NCBI RefSeq assembly: GCF_964340395.1
Contig: NC_135551.1
Span: 26,040,880 to 26,093,379 of the forward strand
Origin: Glandiceps talaboti
Taxonomy: Eukaryota > Hemichordata > Enteropneusta > Spengelidae
DNA: 52,500 bases
Direction: 5' to 3'
Made by a program: the position numbers and the translations under genes. Under the pieces are notes generated by a model. It made no database searches, had not been told where the DNA came from, and worked only from the letters and a program-made list of their open reading frames with translations. Within the stretch, counting starts at the first letter, position 1. Each line of letters starts with the position of its first letter. Below are positions 1 through 31,148 of the stretch, piece after piece.

Positions 1-871
1 TATAGGGGTGTTCGTAGACTTTCGACAGTCGTCCTGACTTCTTTAGTTGGTGAATTAGAATTAAAACATGACAAGAAGCTGTATTGTAATATTTGTATGC
101 ATATTATGTATGTACACATTCCGGACGAAGTCAATTAGATTATATCGCTGAGTTCTATTCAATTCTCTGAACGCGCTGTGTAGTGTAGATTGCTTATGGA
201 TTATTAGATGATAAATATGTTCTCAGAATTAGAATAGATAAAACAATGTTCTGGGAGTTTTTTTAAAGGAATACGACAAAATATCATCCGGGACTGAATA
301 CAACAAGTTAGACAGACTGCTTGGTCTTCTCTAAGTTCATCTACCATAATTATCATCCGTTATCAAACCGAATAAGAATTATAAACAAATATGATAACTA
401 AATTTGCCTTGCAATAATAGCAACGTAGAAGATATCATTTCTGTTTAATTTGTCCATTTTATCATGACGTCAGAATTAAATATTTACCTCGTTACTTTTA
501 TAATATACCTTCTTATGATAATTTTTTTTGTCTCTTTTGCAAATTCAAAGTATTATTTCAATTAGAAATTTAGCCAAATATATGTTTTTGCTACAAAAAA
601 GGGACAACAAAGTTAATCCAACATAAAACAAACAAAAACTGACTAAGTGCATATAACAAGCACATATGTATGTTTTCTGTGATCAATTTATTTTCTTTAA
701 TTTATTTAAGCCCTCAAACTATTTCTTCCCTCGGTTATGATGTAATAGTTTAAGACAGGTGGCCTACAGTATTGCAATAAAGATTATTATTATAACTAAA
801 TGACAAGTAAGCCATTATATCATCTTACCTTATAAAGTGGAAATGAATACTTTCGTGTAATTTGCACTTAG
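1..871. other. intron 2 of gene A (left part), no features
   Basis: AT-rich DNA without coding potential. No match to the exon 2 motif (AEGY, then [11 protein letters not shown]) is found, so exon 2 lies left of the window. Confidence 0.6.
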
Positions 872-1657
872 TACTACGCCCATCGTGAGAAGATGCGATT
901 GATTGGCAGGGAGAGTGAAATCCTTAAAATGAACAAAGATGCACTGCGCATGGCACGTGAGGTTGCTGACGAAACTGGGACTCTAATGGCGGGAAACATC
1001 TGCAACACGAATATCTACAGTCCAACTAACAGTGCTGACAAGAACCGAAGGATCAAGGATATGTTTAAGGTAGACTGCATATATTTAATTTTATCATTTT
1101 CTTCTCTTATTGTTTTTTTTTGAACTTCTGTATTAGTAGATTGCACTAGCTAGAGTATTATTTTTTTTATCAGACAACTAACAATGTATTCACTGAATAT
1201 TACTGAATATAAAAGAGGTCTTCAAGTATTATAGTAATAGGTTGAAACCATTATTAATGGGGGTGCTGGATACGGACCCCAAAATCAGTTACCCAATACG
1301 TTTACCAACAGGTGATTCAATGATATGCAGGGTGTACCATATTTCGAGTCATTATACTGAACAAAACAGTTTTTGAAAACAAACACATTCCAGTTGCCGC
1401 TACTGCAGCTGTAAGTCAGACTTGAAGAACTTATCGTTTGCTACTTCTAGGAACAAATTACATGGGCAGTTGATGCCGGAGTAGACTACATCTTGGGAGA
1501 AACGTTTCTGTATTTCGGAGAGGCAATGATTGCATTAGAAGCCATCAAGGAGGCAGGAAATGGTATGTGCAGATGGTAGATATACACGTATCTCACATGT
1601 AAACATATCGTAGATGTAGACAAATTTGGGAGGGAGGGAGGGAGGGAGGGAGGGAGG

Positions 1658-1701
<44 letters not shown>

Positions 1702-4022
1702 GAGAGAGAGAGGGGAGGGAGAGAGGGAGAGAGAGAGAGAGAGAGGGGAGGGAGAGAGAGAGAGAGAGAGAGAGGGGAGGGAGAGAGAGGGAAGGGAGGG
1801 AGAAAATTTCCGTACTATGTTAACAGTTTTGATTTGTTGTCATTTCAAACATCTTTCGATTCTATATATATTTTTATTTCTAGGCATACCTGCAGTCATT
1901 ACTCTGGCACCTATTGCTGTTGAGATTATAGATGATAAATACTGCACGTCAGATCGCGTACCATATGGCGAAGCTCTCGAAAAGCTGCACAATGAGGGCG
2001 CTGTTGTGGTTGGGTTGAACTGTGGTCGTGGACCAGCTACAACGATTCCTATCTTGGAAGAAATCCGAGCCACATATAAGGTATTCTTGACATATCTTTT
2101 GCCACTTCCGATTGAAATTTCAACAAAGTTTCATTTTACATCATAGAAGATGAATAATACAGCATTCATAAAATGTTTATGTTATTCTTTCTTATAGGCG
2201 ACAGCGACGTATTTACATGGCTACATAGTTTTTAGTTACACGTGGAGGGCATCATAATGTATAGACTGTATATAAGATATTACTATTAGTCTATATGGTT
2301 GTATGATATCATTATTTTCCTTTACAGGGACCCCTTGCTGCAGTACCTCTACCATTCAGAACAACTGAACAACAACCTTCCTTTTTGCATTTGACTGATC
2401 CAAAGAATGGTAAATATTAGAGTATTGTATTGTACTGTGTTGCACTGCACTGTACTGTACTGTACTGCACTGTGCTGTATTGTACTGTACTGCACTGTAA
2501 TATATTGTACTGTACTGTACTGTACTGTACTGTAATGTACTGTATTGTACTGTACTGTACTGTATTGTATTGTATTGTATTGTACTGTGTTGCACTGCAT
2601 TGTACTGTACTGTACTGTACTGTAATATATTGTATTGTACTGTACTGTACTGTAATGTACTGTACTGATATATATTGTACTGTATTGTAATATATTGTAC
2701 TGTACTGTACTGCACTGTATTGTACTGTACTGTACTGTACTGCACTGTATTGTACTGTACTGTACTGTACTGAACTGTAATGTACTGTACTGATATATAT
2801 TGTACTGTATTGTAATATATTGTACTGTACTGCATTGTACTGTACTGTACTGTACTGTACTGTACTGTATTGTATTGTACTGTACTGTACTGTACTGTAC
2901 TGTACTGATATATATTGTACTGTATTGTAATATATTGTACTGTACTGTACTGTATTGTACTGTACTGTACTGTACTGCACTGTATTGTATTGTACTGTAC
3001 TGTATTGTATTGTACTGTACTGTACTGTACTGTACTGTACTGATATATATTGTACTGTATTGTAATATATTGTACTGTACTGTACTGTATTGTACTGTAC
3101 TGTACTGTACTGCACTGTATTGTATTGTACTGTACTGTACTGTACTGTACTGTACTGTACTGTACTGTACTGTACTGTACTGTACTGTACTGATATATAT
3201 TGTACTGTATTGTAATATATTGTACTGTACTGTACTGTACTGTACTGTACTGTACTGTACTGTACATATATATTGTACTGTATTGTAATATATTGTACTG
3301 TACTGTACTGTACTGTACTGTACTGTACTGTACTGTATTGCACTATACATATAGATGTCGTCAATTCTTGAAAGTAGTGAAAACCTTGTCTGAAACAGAA
3401 ATATAACTCGGACGCGCCGAAATGTAACCTTCTTAGTAATCTTGTTACATTTTCTCCTATAGTTGGAAACAGTTTATGTTTTCATCTTTGTATTTTCTCA
3501 CTGGTACAGATTCACCTAAAGGTAGTTTACGCCACGAAAATGTAGCAATGATGGCAAGCTTTATTTTACGCCAAAATATAATAATGTAGCAATTATACTT
3601 TTGTCGCACTAGACAATGATGAAATGTAGCAACGTTAAGATTGTTGACGAGTAAGACGATATTTTGTTTCAGTGACAGGTTGTTATTGTTTATCTAATGT
3701 AATAGTTATACCACACTGATGTTTTACAGGTGAAATGTTATTCCCAACCAACCTAGAAGTTGCTTCCTGCTCAAGAACTGACATAGCAGAGTTTGGAGAT
3801 AAATGTAAAGAGTTAGATATTCAGTACGTTGGTATATGTTGTGGTAACGAGGCTTGTCTGACACGTACACTAGCAGAGCAGCTTGGTCGTGTAACTCCTG
3901 CCAGCCGTTTTAGTCCAGAGATGTCGAAGCACTGCGTCTTTGGTACTGATGATGCTGTCGACAAACAGAATAAAGAACACGTACGAGACATCATTGACAA
4001 AATGAAGAGTGGCTCATCTTGA
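872..4022 (+). CDS. BHMT-like: BHMT-like S-methyltransferase, gene A (5' partial)
   Basis: Exons seen: 872-1069, 1451-1562, 1884-2080, 2328-2409 and 3730-4022 (TGA), each bounded by AG and GT. They join in phase to give the last 293 residues. By homology with the four complete copies these are exons 3-7; exons 1-2 lie left of the window. Homology to betaine-homocysteine methyltransferase is shown by the GLNC motif in exon 5 and the ICCGN motif in exon 7, which carry the three zinc-ligand cysteines of the family. The expected role is cytosolic transfer of a methyl group from a betaine-type donor to homocysteine, forming methionine; this is inferred. It is very close to gene B in exons and partly in introns, so A and B are a recent duplication. 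Intron 6 is swollen by a TGTAC array. An AATAAA lies at 4733-4738. Confidence 0.88.
1629..1808 (+). repeat. (GGGA)n/(GA)n microsatellite, intron 4 of gene A
   Basis: Purine-only tract on the sense strand. The same intron of genes B, C and E also carries a (GA)n tract. Confidence 0.95.
2422..3347 (+). repeat. TGTAC pentanucleotide satellite, intron 6 of gene A
   Basis: About 925 bp of TGTAC with TGTAT and TGCAC variants. A higher-order block beginning TGATATATATTGTACTGTAT recurs at 2666, 2791, 2906, 3041 and 3191; all spacings are multiples of five. Open frames here in both directions are artefacts. Confidence 0.95.
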
Positions 4023-7000
4023 TAAAAGTATACGTAGGATATGGGTTCTTGACAGAATGGCAACACAGGTCTAAAGTTGAGATTACCAATTAGGAAAACC
4101 ATACGACGGTCTACTAAAAACTCTAAAGTTACACCAAGTTTTTCTGCTTAAAACACTTGTATAGGTTACAGTTTTGGCAAGGAAAGTTTCAATTACATTC
4201 ATCTGATTGGATAAAAAATATGATTGGCTACGAAGTCTAGAAATGTCTGAGGTTGCGTAACCTATATTATGTACGTGTACGTGAGTCTAATACATGATGT
4301 GGCACGGAATAAGTATTATTGGTAAACTGTATACAATGCAGTGGAATAATATATACGTATTGCCTGGATATGAGGGCACTAGTAGACGTCTATTACTCCG
4401 AGGGTTTTTATACAGCCGCAACTACTAATATTTCAAAGCGGGCAGAAATAGTCGCCGCATACACAGAACGAGGGGTTATATTATCAACTAATGCCCGAAT
4501 AACAGGCAATCAGTGCACATCATATTCTCAGGCACATATTCCATAATGAAAACAAATCATCGGTAGAAATCCCGTGCTACATAAAAAGTGCCCTATGGAA
4601 AATAGATTAATAATAGCACCCACTCTATGCAAATTAAGGTCAGTTATGAGTAACAAGTCCACACCACGTGATACGATCTAACCCATTCATTGAGGGCTGT
4701 ATGAAAGCGATTTGTCATTTTAAAATTCTGTAAATAAACCATGCAGAGGTACTATATTGAAGAATGCTGTCAGTCGTGGTTTCACTTTTTGGAATGTGAA
4801 TATTTCTTGACCGTCAAATGCACACTTTGTAAAACACCAAGCTGAGATAATGATACAAATAACTTATGAATTGAAGTGATCATTGTAACTAAGTAATCTA
4901 TGAAATAGAAGTAAAACGTATATTTTTCTTTATAGCTTTATCAAATTACAAGAGAAATTAATAACATTTGCAGCTTCACACTTTATGCACCTCCTAAGAT
5001 ACCAAAACGCGTTCAAACGTACCTAGCAATTGGTCAGAGCTGTAACCAATAGTTACAGCTTTCCTAGAGTTACAGTATGTGATATAAAAGTGCGACTAGT
5101 ATAATAACAAAACTTGATTTTTTTGGTACCAATAAGGAAAACGCTTCGGATTGCAAGCTTCTTTCTGTGTACTCGACCAGTTTATTTGTATCACACTACA
5201 TCTACTCTAATTTTCATCTAAAAGACCGTTAATTGTGTATGTGTATTTTGCATATTCATGTTAGTCGAAAACTGGGTCTCAGTTCTTCTCTAGCATAATA
5301 CTATGCATTATTCAACTGTTGCCTATTTACGCTCAACGCATGCGCATTGACTCGGAGCAATGCCCGAAGTTTGTTAGGTTGTAAAACTTATGCACTCAGA
5401 ATCACAAGACTTAATTTCATGTTACAATGTAATGTGATAGTTTAACGCCAGATAAAAATAGGAAAATATATTCTCTTCTTACAGCATACTATTCAAACTA
5501 AAGACCTACGTCACTATTCCCGGACCCCCCCCCCCCCCCCCCACCCAATGTGCGGTAGTACATTTACCTTGCGACAGTTTATAGTAAATAAAACACATGA
5601 CTCAGTTTGAAAGGTCACACATGCATACACTGCGTGGGACAAATATTTGTAAAGCCGTGTAAGCAACTCGTGCGGACTCAAGGTGAGTTGTTCAATATAG
5701 CATACATGTAAGTGAAAAAAAGTATTGAAATATTGCAAAGAACTTTTCGAGATCTAACGTCATATAAAGTTCAATGTGCAAACTATGTTTAATAGGTACA
5801 GTTAATCTATTATTCAATCCTTGACAACCAATGAAATCAAATAACTCGTATTATAGGTATGGACCCTAGGTTTCTACACTAAGGGAAAACGGGATTGTTT
5901 GATATTGATTACATCAACCTATTGTGAATATCTACTGACTTCTAATTTAACTCAAAACTGTGTGGGCATCTGTGGGAAAGGATTTCGTCAAAGTCATTTC
6001 GCTTAATGTTATTTTCATTCAATTCTAACTACTGTATGTAATGACACATTTACGCCAGTTCATGCATTGTAGTAAGTTCAATGACATGACCCCATCCAGT
6101 ATCAACTCTTGGTGTTGTCCTCCTATACCGAAGGTCACATTGCGAGTTAGTAAATTGAATGTTCTGACAGCGTGCGTTAGATACAGGGAATTCATAAATA
6201 TAGTTTAGTCTAGATAGCAGTACAACAGTTTGATATCTACCAATCAACGTTCAACAGATAAAAAAGATAAAATTTTCACCTGTTTCAGATGAAATCCAAG
6301 TGTCCCCTATAAATATGAAGTGTGTTTGTATTATAAGAATTCGTGTTCAAACAATATTTGCAGTATTTACAAAATAATGTCAATACTGAATATTATAACT
6401 TCATCAATTGATATGTATTTCATGAGGTCAAGGACATCCCCCGATATATAAACACGGTGTATGCTTCCGGTGGACATTTTAAGTTTCTTTCTTCTTTATA
6501 TTTCTGAATATGTGATTTTAATTTTGGTCAAAAAGTGATGAAATCAGGCTATTATTTCTTTCAGCTAATACGCAAATCGCCCTACTACATTGTCTGTATA
6601 TCAACGAATCAATCACTGCTAGTGCATGAGTCGATGATAGAAATGTGATAATGCCTGTCACTCAAATCTAGACGCCACTTTGCGATGTCAGCGATATGCC
6701 ATTTCTCTTTAAAATGGGGTCGCGGTTTGCTATAAAACACCACACAAAGTAAAGTAGTTATTCATTCCCATCACACATCTATAAATAACATAGTCACCTG
6801 AGTATTGTACATGTATGCCAATCACTTCCCACTCAAGGTTATACGAAAACCAGTCAACTCTTATAGTAGTTATAACTTATATGACATATACTTCATACAA
6901 ATCCTATTATTCCAGACATTAGTGTTATAAGAATCTACAGGCTTCTAGGTAGGAAACTTCTTTCGTCACATCTTTCCTTAAGTTGACCTTAAGAACTCCT

Positions 7001-7566
7001 TGTTTTAAAAAGTAATTGTATTGCGTACCCAATGCACAGGGGTCGGATACTACCCTTTCAGAAAAGTGTATAAATTCACTCCATTCTATGGCTGTATTTT
7101 TCTCAGTTACAATACATTTTTATTTCTATTCTCTGCGGCGATAGCTCTGTTGTAGTAAGTTAAACGCGTAGATGTATATCGTCGAGTTGTTAATGACATG
7201 CACTTTATAAATCTCTCTAGTCTCAGACATATCAAAGTGAATGGTGGATTTAGATCTCTCCCCGGGAAATCAAAAGTTTAGGTTGAATTTGACACTGAAT
7301 ATGAACATTAATTAACTGATGAGCTAGCTATCGCTGGGATATAACACAAAGTATCAATTATACTTGCTGCATCCCATGGTGGCATGTAATTATAAGTCTA
7401 CTGAAGTTGTTACAGTATCAACCGATTTTTGCAAAACTTGAAGGAGACAATAATTTATGGGTCAAAGAGTATATATATTACAAACAAGCAAACAAACAAA
7501 CAAACAAACAAAAACATTATTTTTATAAGCTTAAGCTATAATATATTTGTTGTGATTTTATTACAG
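4023..7566. other. A-B intergenic region
   Basis: No supported gene. It holds the 3' flank of A (AATAAA at 4733); a stretch near 4975-5010 similar to the B 3' flank near 11266-11300; a C homopolymer at 5524-5542; and a (CAAA)n run at 7483-7513. A non-coding first exon of B may lie here but cannot be placed. Confidence 0.5.
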
Positions 7567-7608
7567 GGTACATTCAACTCTAAGGAAGATCTACTTGTAC
7601 AACTCAAT

Positions 7609-10704
<3,096 letters not shown>

Positions 10705-12473
10705 TGAAATACCACAGATGAACTCTCTACAATATATTTGTCCAGCCACCACATCATGTGACACTGAACATGTGTTACCGTTGCACGAAAAAGCAAATTA
10801 CATGAATGAAATATTGCAGTCACTGTGGAATAATGTATTTAAGGGACTAAATAAACTGTGCACCTTGAAAGGAAAGCTATTGCGGTTTCACTTTTTTTTG
10901 CATGTTGTATAAGCTTAACAACAAACTGGCACAAGCTGAATTCTGAAGCTATTTGACTAGAGTGAACATTCTTATATAAAGCAATTCTGAATATACCTTA
11001 TAAAGCTTATTGAAAATACATGTCTTTGAAGGCATGGAAATCGTATTCTGGTTCTGTTGGCATATTTACATAAAATAACAAAACGGCGAAGTTTTAGGAA
11101 TGCGCAATAAAAGAAGTCATCGAATCATTTATGTATTACACCAGTGATAGTTAACTACATTGCAGAATTTAGAATTCTAATATGACGAATAGTTTTCTTT
11201 ATTGAGAAATCTCTTTATTGCTAACAGGAGCGACACATTATGTTAAATAAACAAAGTTAGAAGTGTCACACTTAATGCACCTTCTGAAACAAAACTCGTA
11301 TATTGCTGAGGCAGGGTGTGAGAACAAAGCCAATCTGCAAAACATTGCTTATAATAAAGGCATTGCCCCAGAATCGTCAGAATTCCCCTTCCACGTCTCA
11401 TTCATAATGTTCATATCTCTATTATAAATACATAAAGGTCACGTGACAAATACAGGATTGCTTATAAATATGACTTTTCTGGGTGACCCAAACATTTCGA
11501 AATGCGGCTAAGATAAACCCACTACTACATTCTATATTTTGTTCCACCTTAAAATGAGAACACAGGGGTTTTTAACACAATACTCTGGTGTTTGGTGTAG
11601 TATATTTGTAAAAAGAAATCAAAAATAAATTCCACTTGTACATAATACTCATATGTTTCATTTATTTCAACATGGCACATTTTCCTTTTGCACTTCTGAA
11701 AAAAGGGTAAGGCATAAGAATAGACAGATATGCTTATTTGTTTGTTTGTTTGTTTGTTTGTTTGTTTGTAAAACGGTTCCAGGGATCCCTGGTCAGATTA
11801 GCCTGGGGAAGGGCGATAATGAGGGCGGAACAACATGGCGTATCGCATAGTCTAATTCATGTGAACTCGTAGTTCGGTACATTGACGTCAAAGGTCATAC
11901 ACCGTGGCCAAACACATATCACCACTGTGTCGGTTTTCAAGATCATACATACTTATGTGTTGAACTGTCCCACGACCTCCGAGAGTCTGACCCTGACAAA
12001 TTTTGATAATGTATATTATCGCCATCATGACAATGTTTACTTCTGTACTGGCAGACCGTAGGGCCATTCTTCAATTGAATTGAACGGTAAGACATCGCGT
12101 GACTGTACGTACATGCCCCGACTACTGAAAAGATCGAACCCTGACCTGACAAATTTATTTTATTGAGAAAGCATGACACATGTGACGTCTTTTACTACAT
12201 AGTACGCATACCATCGAGTCCAGGTAGGTATTTCAAGTCATTAGTGTCGATTTCGTAGTCCATAATCAAAATTCTCCACCATATTAGTACATGTATATGT
12301 TGTGTTATGGCATAAATGTTTTGAAAGCTATTCTTAAATTATCTCTTAACAAATTGAGTTATGTTGTGTTCCGTTCTTGTGCCTATTATATGAGGTTACT
12401 CTGTTTTGAGTGCAACATATGACGTTTAGTGGCCTTATTTGGCGAGATTCAAGTTCTGTACGTCTCTTTCCAG
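10705..12473. other. B-C intergenic region
   Basis: The B 3' UTR with AATAAA at 10850-10855, then AT-rich sequence with a (TTTG)n run at 11738-11769. No coding sequence is supported. Confidence 0.5.
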
Positions 12474-12502
12474 GTAAACACAACGATAACGCTGTCCTCG
12501 AA

Positions 12503-17944
<5,442 letters not shown>

Positions 17945-20148
17945 TGAAATACCACAGATGAACTCTCTACCATATATTTGTCCAGCCACCACATCATGTG
18001 ACACTGAACAGGTGACACTGAACAGGTGTTACCGTTGCACGAAAAAGCAAATTACATGAAATATTGCAGTCACTGTGGAATAATGTAACTAATTAAAGGG
18101 ACTAAATGAACTGCACCTTTAGAGGAAAGCTATTATTGTTTCACTTTTTCTGCAATGCTTAAATGATAGATTTGAAACATTACCTGCCTATAATAGAAAA
18201 TTGATAACGACAAAAAGTACCCAAAAACACGGACTAGGAACTTCTAGAGAACACAACAAATGATCTAGAACAAATTGGCATACATACATGCGTGAGTGTG
18301 TGCGTGTGTGTGTATGTATGTATGTATGTATGTATGTATGTATGTATGTATGTATGTATGTATGTATGTATGTATGTATGTATGTATGTATGTATGTATG
18401 TATGTATGTATGTATGTATGTATGTATGCATTTATGCATGCATGCATGCATGTATGTGTGTGTGTATGTATGTATGTATGTATGTGTGTATGTATGTATG
18501 TATGTATGTATGTATGTGTGTGTATGTATGTATGTATGTATGTATGTATGTGTGTGTATGTAGGTATGTATGTATGTGTGTATGTATGTATGTATGTATG
18601 TATGTATGTATGTATGTATGTATGTATGTATGTATGTATGTATGTGTGTGTACGTGCGTGAGTGCGTGCGTACTACATACATACATACATACATACATAC
18701 ATACATACATACATACATACATACATACATACATACATACATACATACATACATACATACATGCATGCATGCATACATATATACATACATACACACATAC
18801 ATACATACATACATACATACATCAAACATGTTGTCAATCATTTTCACAAGGCCATATGCAAAACAGTTTCGCAGCGATAACACATAATATTTGCACGATG
18901 AACACTATACGCTGGGCATGTGGCACTGCGCCAGTCGGAAACCGAACTACTATTCAGCGAAACACAAAATCAATTGATCATTTTGCTAAAAATGCTATCT
19001 GAATTGACAGCTTACTTCGAACATGATTACTGTATATAACACGACTATATTATGTCTTGCAATTGTGAGGTTGTTTACACAAACAAACGCTGACCAACAC
19101 AAAACACTGATTGGATGGGGTCAAAATGACCTCTTCAACTGAATAGAGTTATCGCTAGATGCCCAGGGTATCTCATTTTCTGATTTCTGACTCTTGGTCA
19201 CAGGACAAAGTTTGCGGAGTCTTTCAATCAGACGCTAGACATAAATAATCTATTATCGGTGAAGGCCATATGTAGATTACTTTTCATACAGCCAACCAGC
19301 TATTAAACAGTTAGCTAACGTGAGAGCAGAACCCCTGATGCCCGGGGGTGTCCGACATTATTCTACCACAGCAGTATACACAATTGTACTATTAAAATTG
19401 CATATGGAATACGCACACGGTGTCAATCTTAGACCACGTAAATGGTAGTTTGAAAAATCCAAATTGTAAGTGGAAAATATTTTTGGCAGGAGTAGCCTTT
19501 TTCTCGTACAAAGTCAATACAAAAGTAGGCCATCTGTGCTGATGACGTCATCTGTTAGACCATTTGTATGGTTAGTCGTACGTTTATTACATTAATTACA
19601 ACTCCAGCGTGACCGTATCAAGTAAGTGTCCAGGTACAATGTACAGGTATACTTTACTGGTAACAATATATGTGTACATTTTACTGGCAGCAACGTACTT
19701 TTGTATGTGTATATTTCACTTGGTACAATGTGATGTGAAATAATGAATTGTCTCTCCCGAACCCAAAGTTTACCAATTTGAAAGTGCCTTCATTTCTTGG
19801 AGTGACGTTTCGCCTTTAAAGTAAGATCTTGTAAATGTTTGTAGTGTCAACAGATGTTAATGAATACTGAGTAGCTGTATGTAAGAACCTGTAGGAAACT
19901 TGCGTAAACTAATGCTTCTAATCAAAATATTACCCCTCCCACTTTTATGAAGCTTGGCGCACGACTTGTCACTTTTTCTGAAATCGCTACCGTGCTACAA
20001 TTTGGTGAATTCCATACACTGGCCAGTACATATAAAACAAACGACCGTGACTTGTATTACTTTAGCAATGACCAAGGGCCATCACAAACAGTCACTGTCA
20101 CAGTAGGTTAATGGCGCTGTTAGTAATAAAACATTTTTCTTTCGTCAG
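17945..20148. other. C-D intergenic region with palindromic TATG/CATA array
   Basis: The C 3' flank (B-like), then a (TATG)n array at 18309-18650 that switches near 18670 to (CATA)n up to about 18822. The two halves are mutually complementary over about 150 bp or more, giving large hairpin potential. From 18823 to 20148 nothing recognisable is seen. Confidence 0.7.
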
Positions 20149-20179
20149 GTTACTTTGTCCAGCAAAACTTGTGTTTGTC

Positions 20180-28849
<8,670 letters not shown>

Positions 28850-31050
28850 ATCAAGTTGATTGATTAAAGGAAACCCATAGCCTGAACAGTATATTGTCAA
28901 ATACTAACTTTTCAAGTGATTTGATTTTCATAAAAGGAGAAATTAGTTGTTTTTCTGCAACAGTACTATTTTTTTTACTGATTTAGAAAGGTATGTGTGG
29001 TATCTCTCAATAAGCTGTATTTTCAAGAAATTTTATTTTGGCGGAAAACCACATCAGGGAAAACAGTGAAAATAAATTCCAAGTGGAAATTTAGTTTTTC
29101 ATAGTGATGGCACCAGCGAATGCCTTCTTACAACCAGGATGGTTTGTCTAAAAGTACACTCTACGCAACATCAATTATAATTGAACCAGTCGACAATTGT
29201 ATTTCTTTGAATATACTATATATAGAAGCGTCAATGGAACTGTTTGTAACATGTATTTGTGATTTTAGTTCATATAATATAGGGGATAATTTATGCATAT
29301 TTTGAATGAATTGATAGGAACCATTATGAATCATTGCTGCAAACGAACTATAGGGGATAGAGAAATCAACTCATTGACAATAAAATTGTGTTTATTTGAC
29401 TCGAGTGACTTTTTTGTTTTTTGATGTTTTGGAAATGTTCAAAATTTATTATATGAATAGTTGAATGTTTAAAATATACCACATTTCGGAATTTATTTCG
29501 TCGGCATTGAATTTCATTGCTCTTGAAATAACTGTGCCCCCGAATATTATATTATTCCTGTTGAATTACATGTATATGTTTGGCAACATTTACCGATAGA
29601 GCTGATATCAGAGATGTACAGCCGTGGCAATATGGAACTTGCAAACCCGCCATGTTGAATGTTGCATCATGGGAAATGTGATAATAAATACTAATCGATT
29701 AGTATTATAAACAATATTGTTACATTGTGTGTAACCACAAATAATTAATTCATAGTTACCCTGACCAGTGTGGGAGGTTTATTTTATCGCAGCTCCAGTT
29801 TAGGTATTATGATAACCACAGATAATCCCATAGTCCTTTGCGTCTGAGCATGCTCAGTCTGGATTGCAAGTTCCCTATTTGACCATGGCCCTGGGTTTTG
29901 TATATGCTGGCAACTTGTTGGTAATCATAAACAAAGAAACTAAGTTATCCCCTTTCTTTCCCTTTTCTCAGTGTCATTTGCCTATTTTGTACTATATTTT
30001 TCTTTCCTTTCCTTTTGAATAAATAAAATATAAACTTATTTAAAACAATAATAATAACAACAACACCATCAAAGAAACTAGAATTGCATCAATAATTATA
30101 GTTGATGGTAGAAATATGGTACTTTGTACATGCGATAATCTTCAGAGCGTACTTTTTTATTTGCATGAACAGAATACTGTATTCTGAAAAGGGGAGCATG
30201 AACTTTGGTGGTGATCTTTGACATTGTTTATCGTACAGGCCAGTATTCTTGATTTATCTCTTTGTCACTAACTATTTTCCAAGGCCATATGCAAATTAAT
30301 TTCAAAAGAGGCGTTCGTACAGAGCACTGTTTTCATTAGACTCTCTCACATTCCTCGAAGCTTTGCATAAATAGCTAAAACTTGGGTGACGGTTTTGTAT
30401 GTACCTACTGCATAATTGTACAGACAGACAGGCACATACTAGTATCCCAGTATCCCTGTACTGTGCGCCCTCATCGATCACATAGGGCTAGTCTTTTGTT
30501 GATGTGTTAGGCGAAGCATTAGATACCGGTACATACAAAACAATCCAAGTTTTAGCCATTCATGTGAAGCTCTGAGGACTGTGAGAGAGTCTGTGTTTTC
30601 ATATGATTGGGTACATAAATCGGTGGTCACAATGGATCACGTAGTCTAATGCTATGATGATCCTAGTCTTTTGCAAAATGACAGTAATAGTTTAAATAAT
30701 GATTTGAACCCGAATGTTCACTAAACTCTGAAGACACCCCTTCTCGACTTTGTGTATCATGCACAGGGTCACCGTTTATACATATACATGATATAGTATA
30801 CAACAACAAATGATTCAATCACATGTCAATCATGGTAATTTCAGGGTCACTCGTAGAAACTACCAATGAATACAAGTTTCCTCCCGAGTGAGAATTTCAA
30901 CAGTTTTATGTTTTTTCAATAACTTTTATTCATTCAATGCGCCTTGGTCTGCCTTAAATTCAAGATCCTGAAACGGACTAATAACCGTCACAGATTCTAA
31001 TTCGAGGATACTCTTCGGTTCCATTACAATGGAACCGCATACTATATAAT
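28850..31050. other. D downstream region
   Basis: The D 3' flank with AATAAA at 29070-29075 and 29379-29384, then unassigned AT-rich DNA, the foldback MITE at 30337-30593, and a 9-bp-arm palindrome GGTTCCATTACAATGGAACC at 31017-31036. No gene is seen. Confidence 0.5.
30337..30593. mobile_element. foldback MITE with 9-bp target duplication
   Basis: Inverted arms at 30338-30405 and 30528-30592 start AGACTCTCTCAC and share most of about 65 bases, including GCTAAAACTTGG and TTTTGTATGTACC. Identical TGTTTTCAT flanks lie at 30328-30336 and 30594-30602. It has no coding capacity and differs in sequence from the MITE family at 49281 and 49916. It lies just left of the accessory gene pair. Confidence 0.72.
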
Positions 31051-31148
31051 CAGTCTACAAGATCGCCATATATAGTCATGCTATTTTGCATATATGAATA
31101 TTTATGATCGAATCGTTCCTAGGGAGATGTCTTTAATTTAACCAATCA
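31051..31148 (+). repeat. left inverted-repeat block flanking the two-gene accessory region
   Basis: It contains CAGTC, five variable bases, then GATCGCCATATA (31051-31072), next TAGTCATG, then AACCAATCA (31140-31148). The same blocks in the same order occur inverted at 39350-39270. These could be degraded terminal or subterminal repeats of one element, or a shared promoter cassette, since each copy lies upstream of one of two convergent genes. No clear target-site duplication is seen. Confidence 0.45.

Noticed and set aside
2349-3406. Long frames rich in QYSTVQ and YCTVL
   Set aside because: Translation of the TGTAC satellite on both strands; no start context or splice support.
4319-4546. 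75-codon frame downstream of gene A
   Set aside because: No recognisable family, no splice or start support, within the 3' flank.
18188-19002. Frames of repeated MYVC and THTYI
   Set aside because: Products of the TATG/CATA microsatellite.
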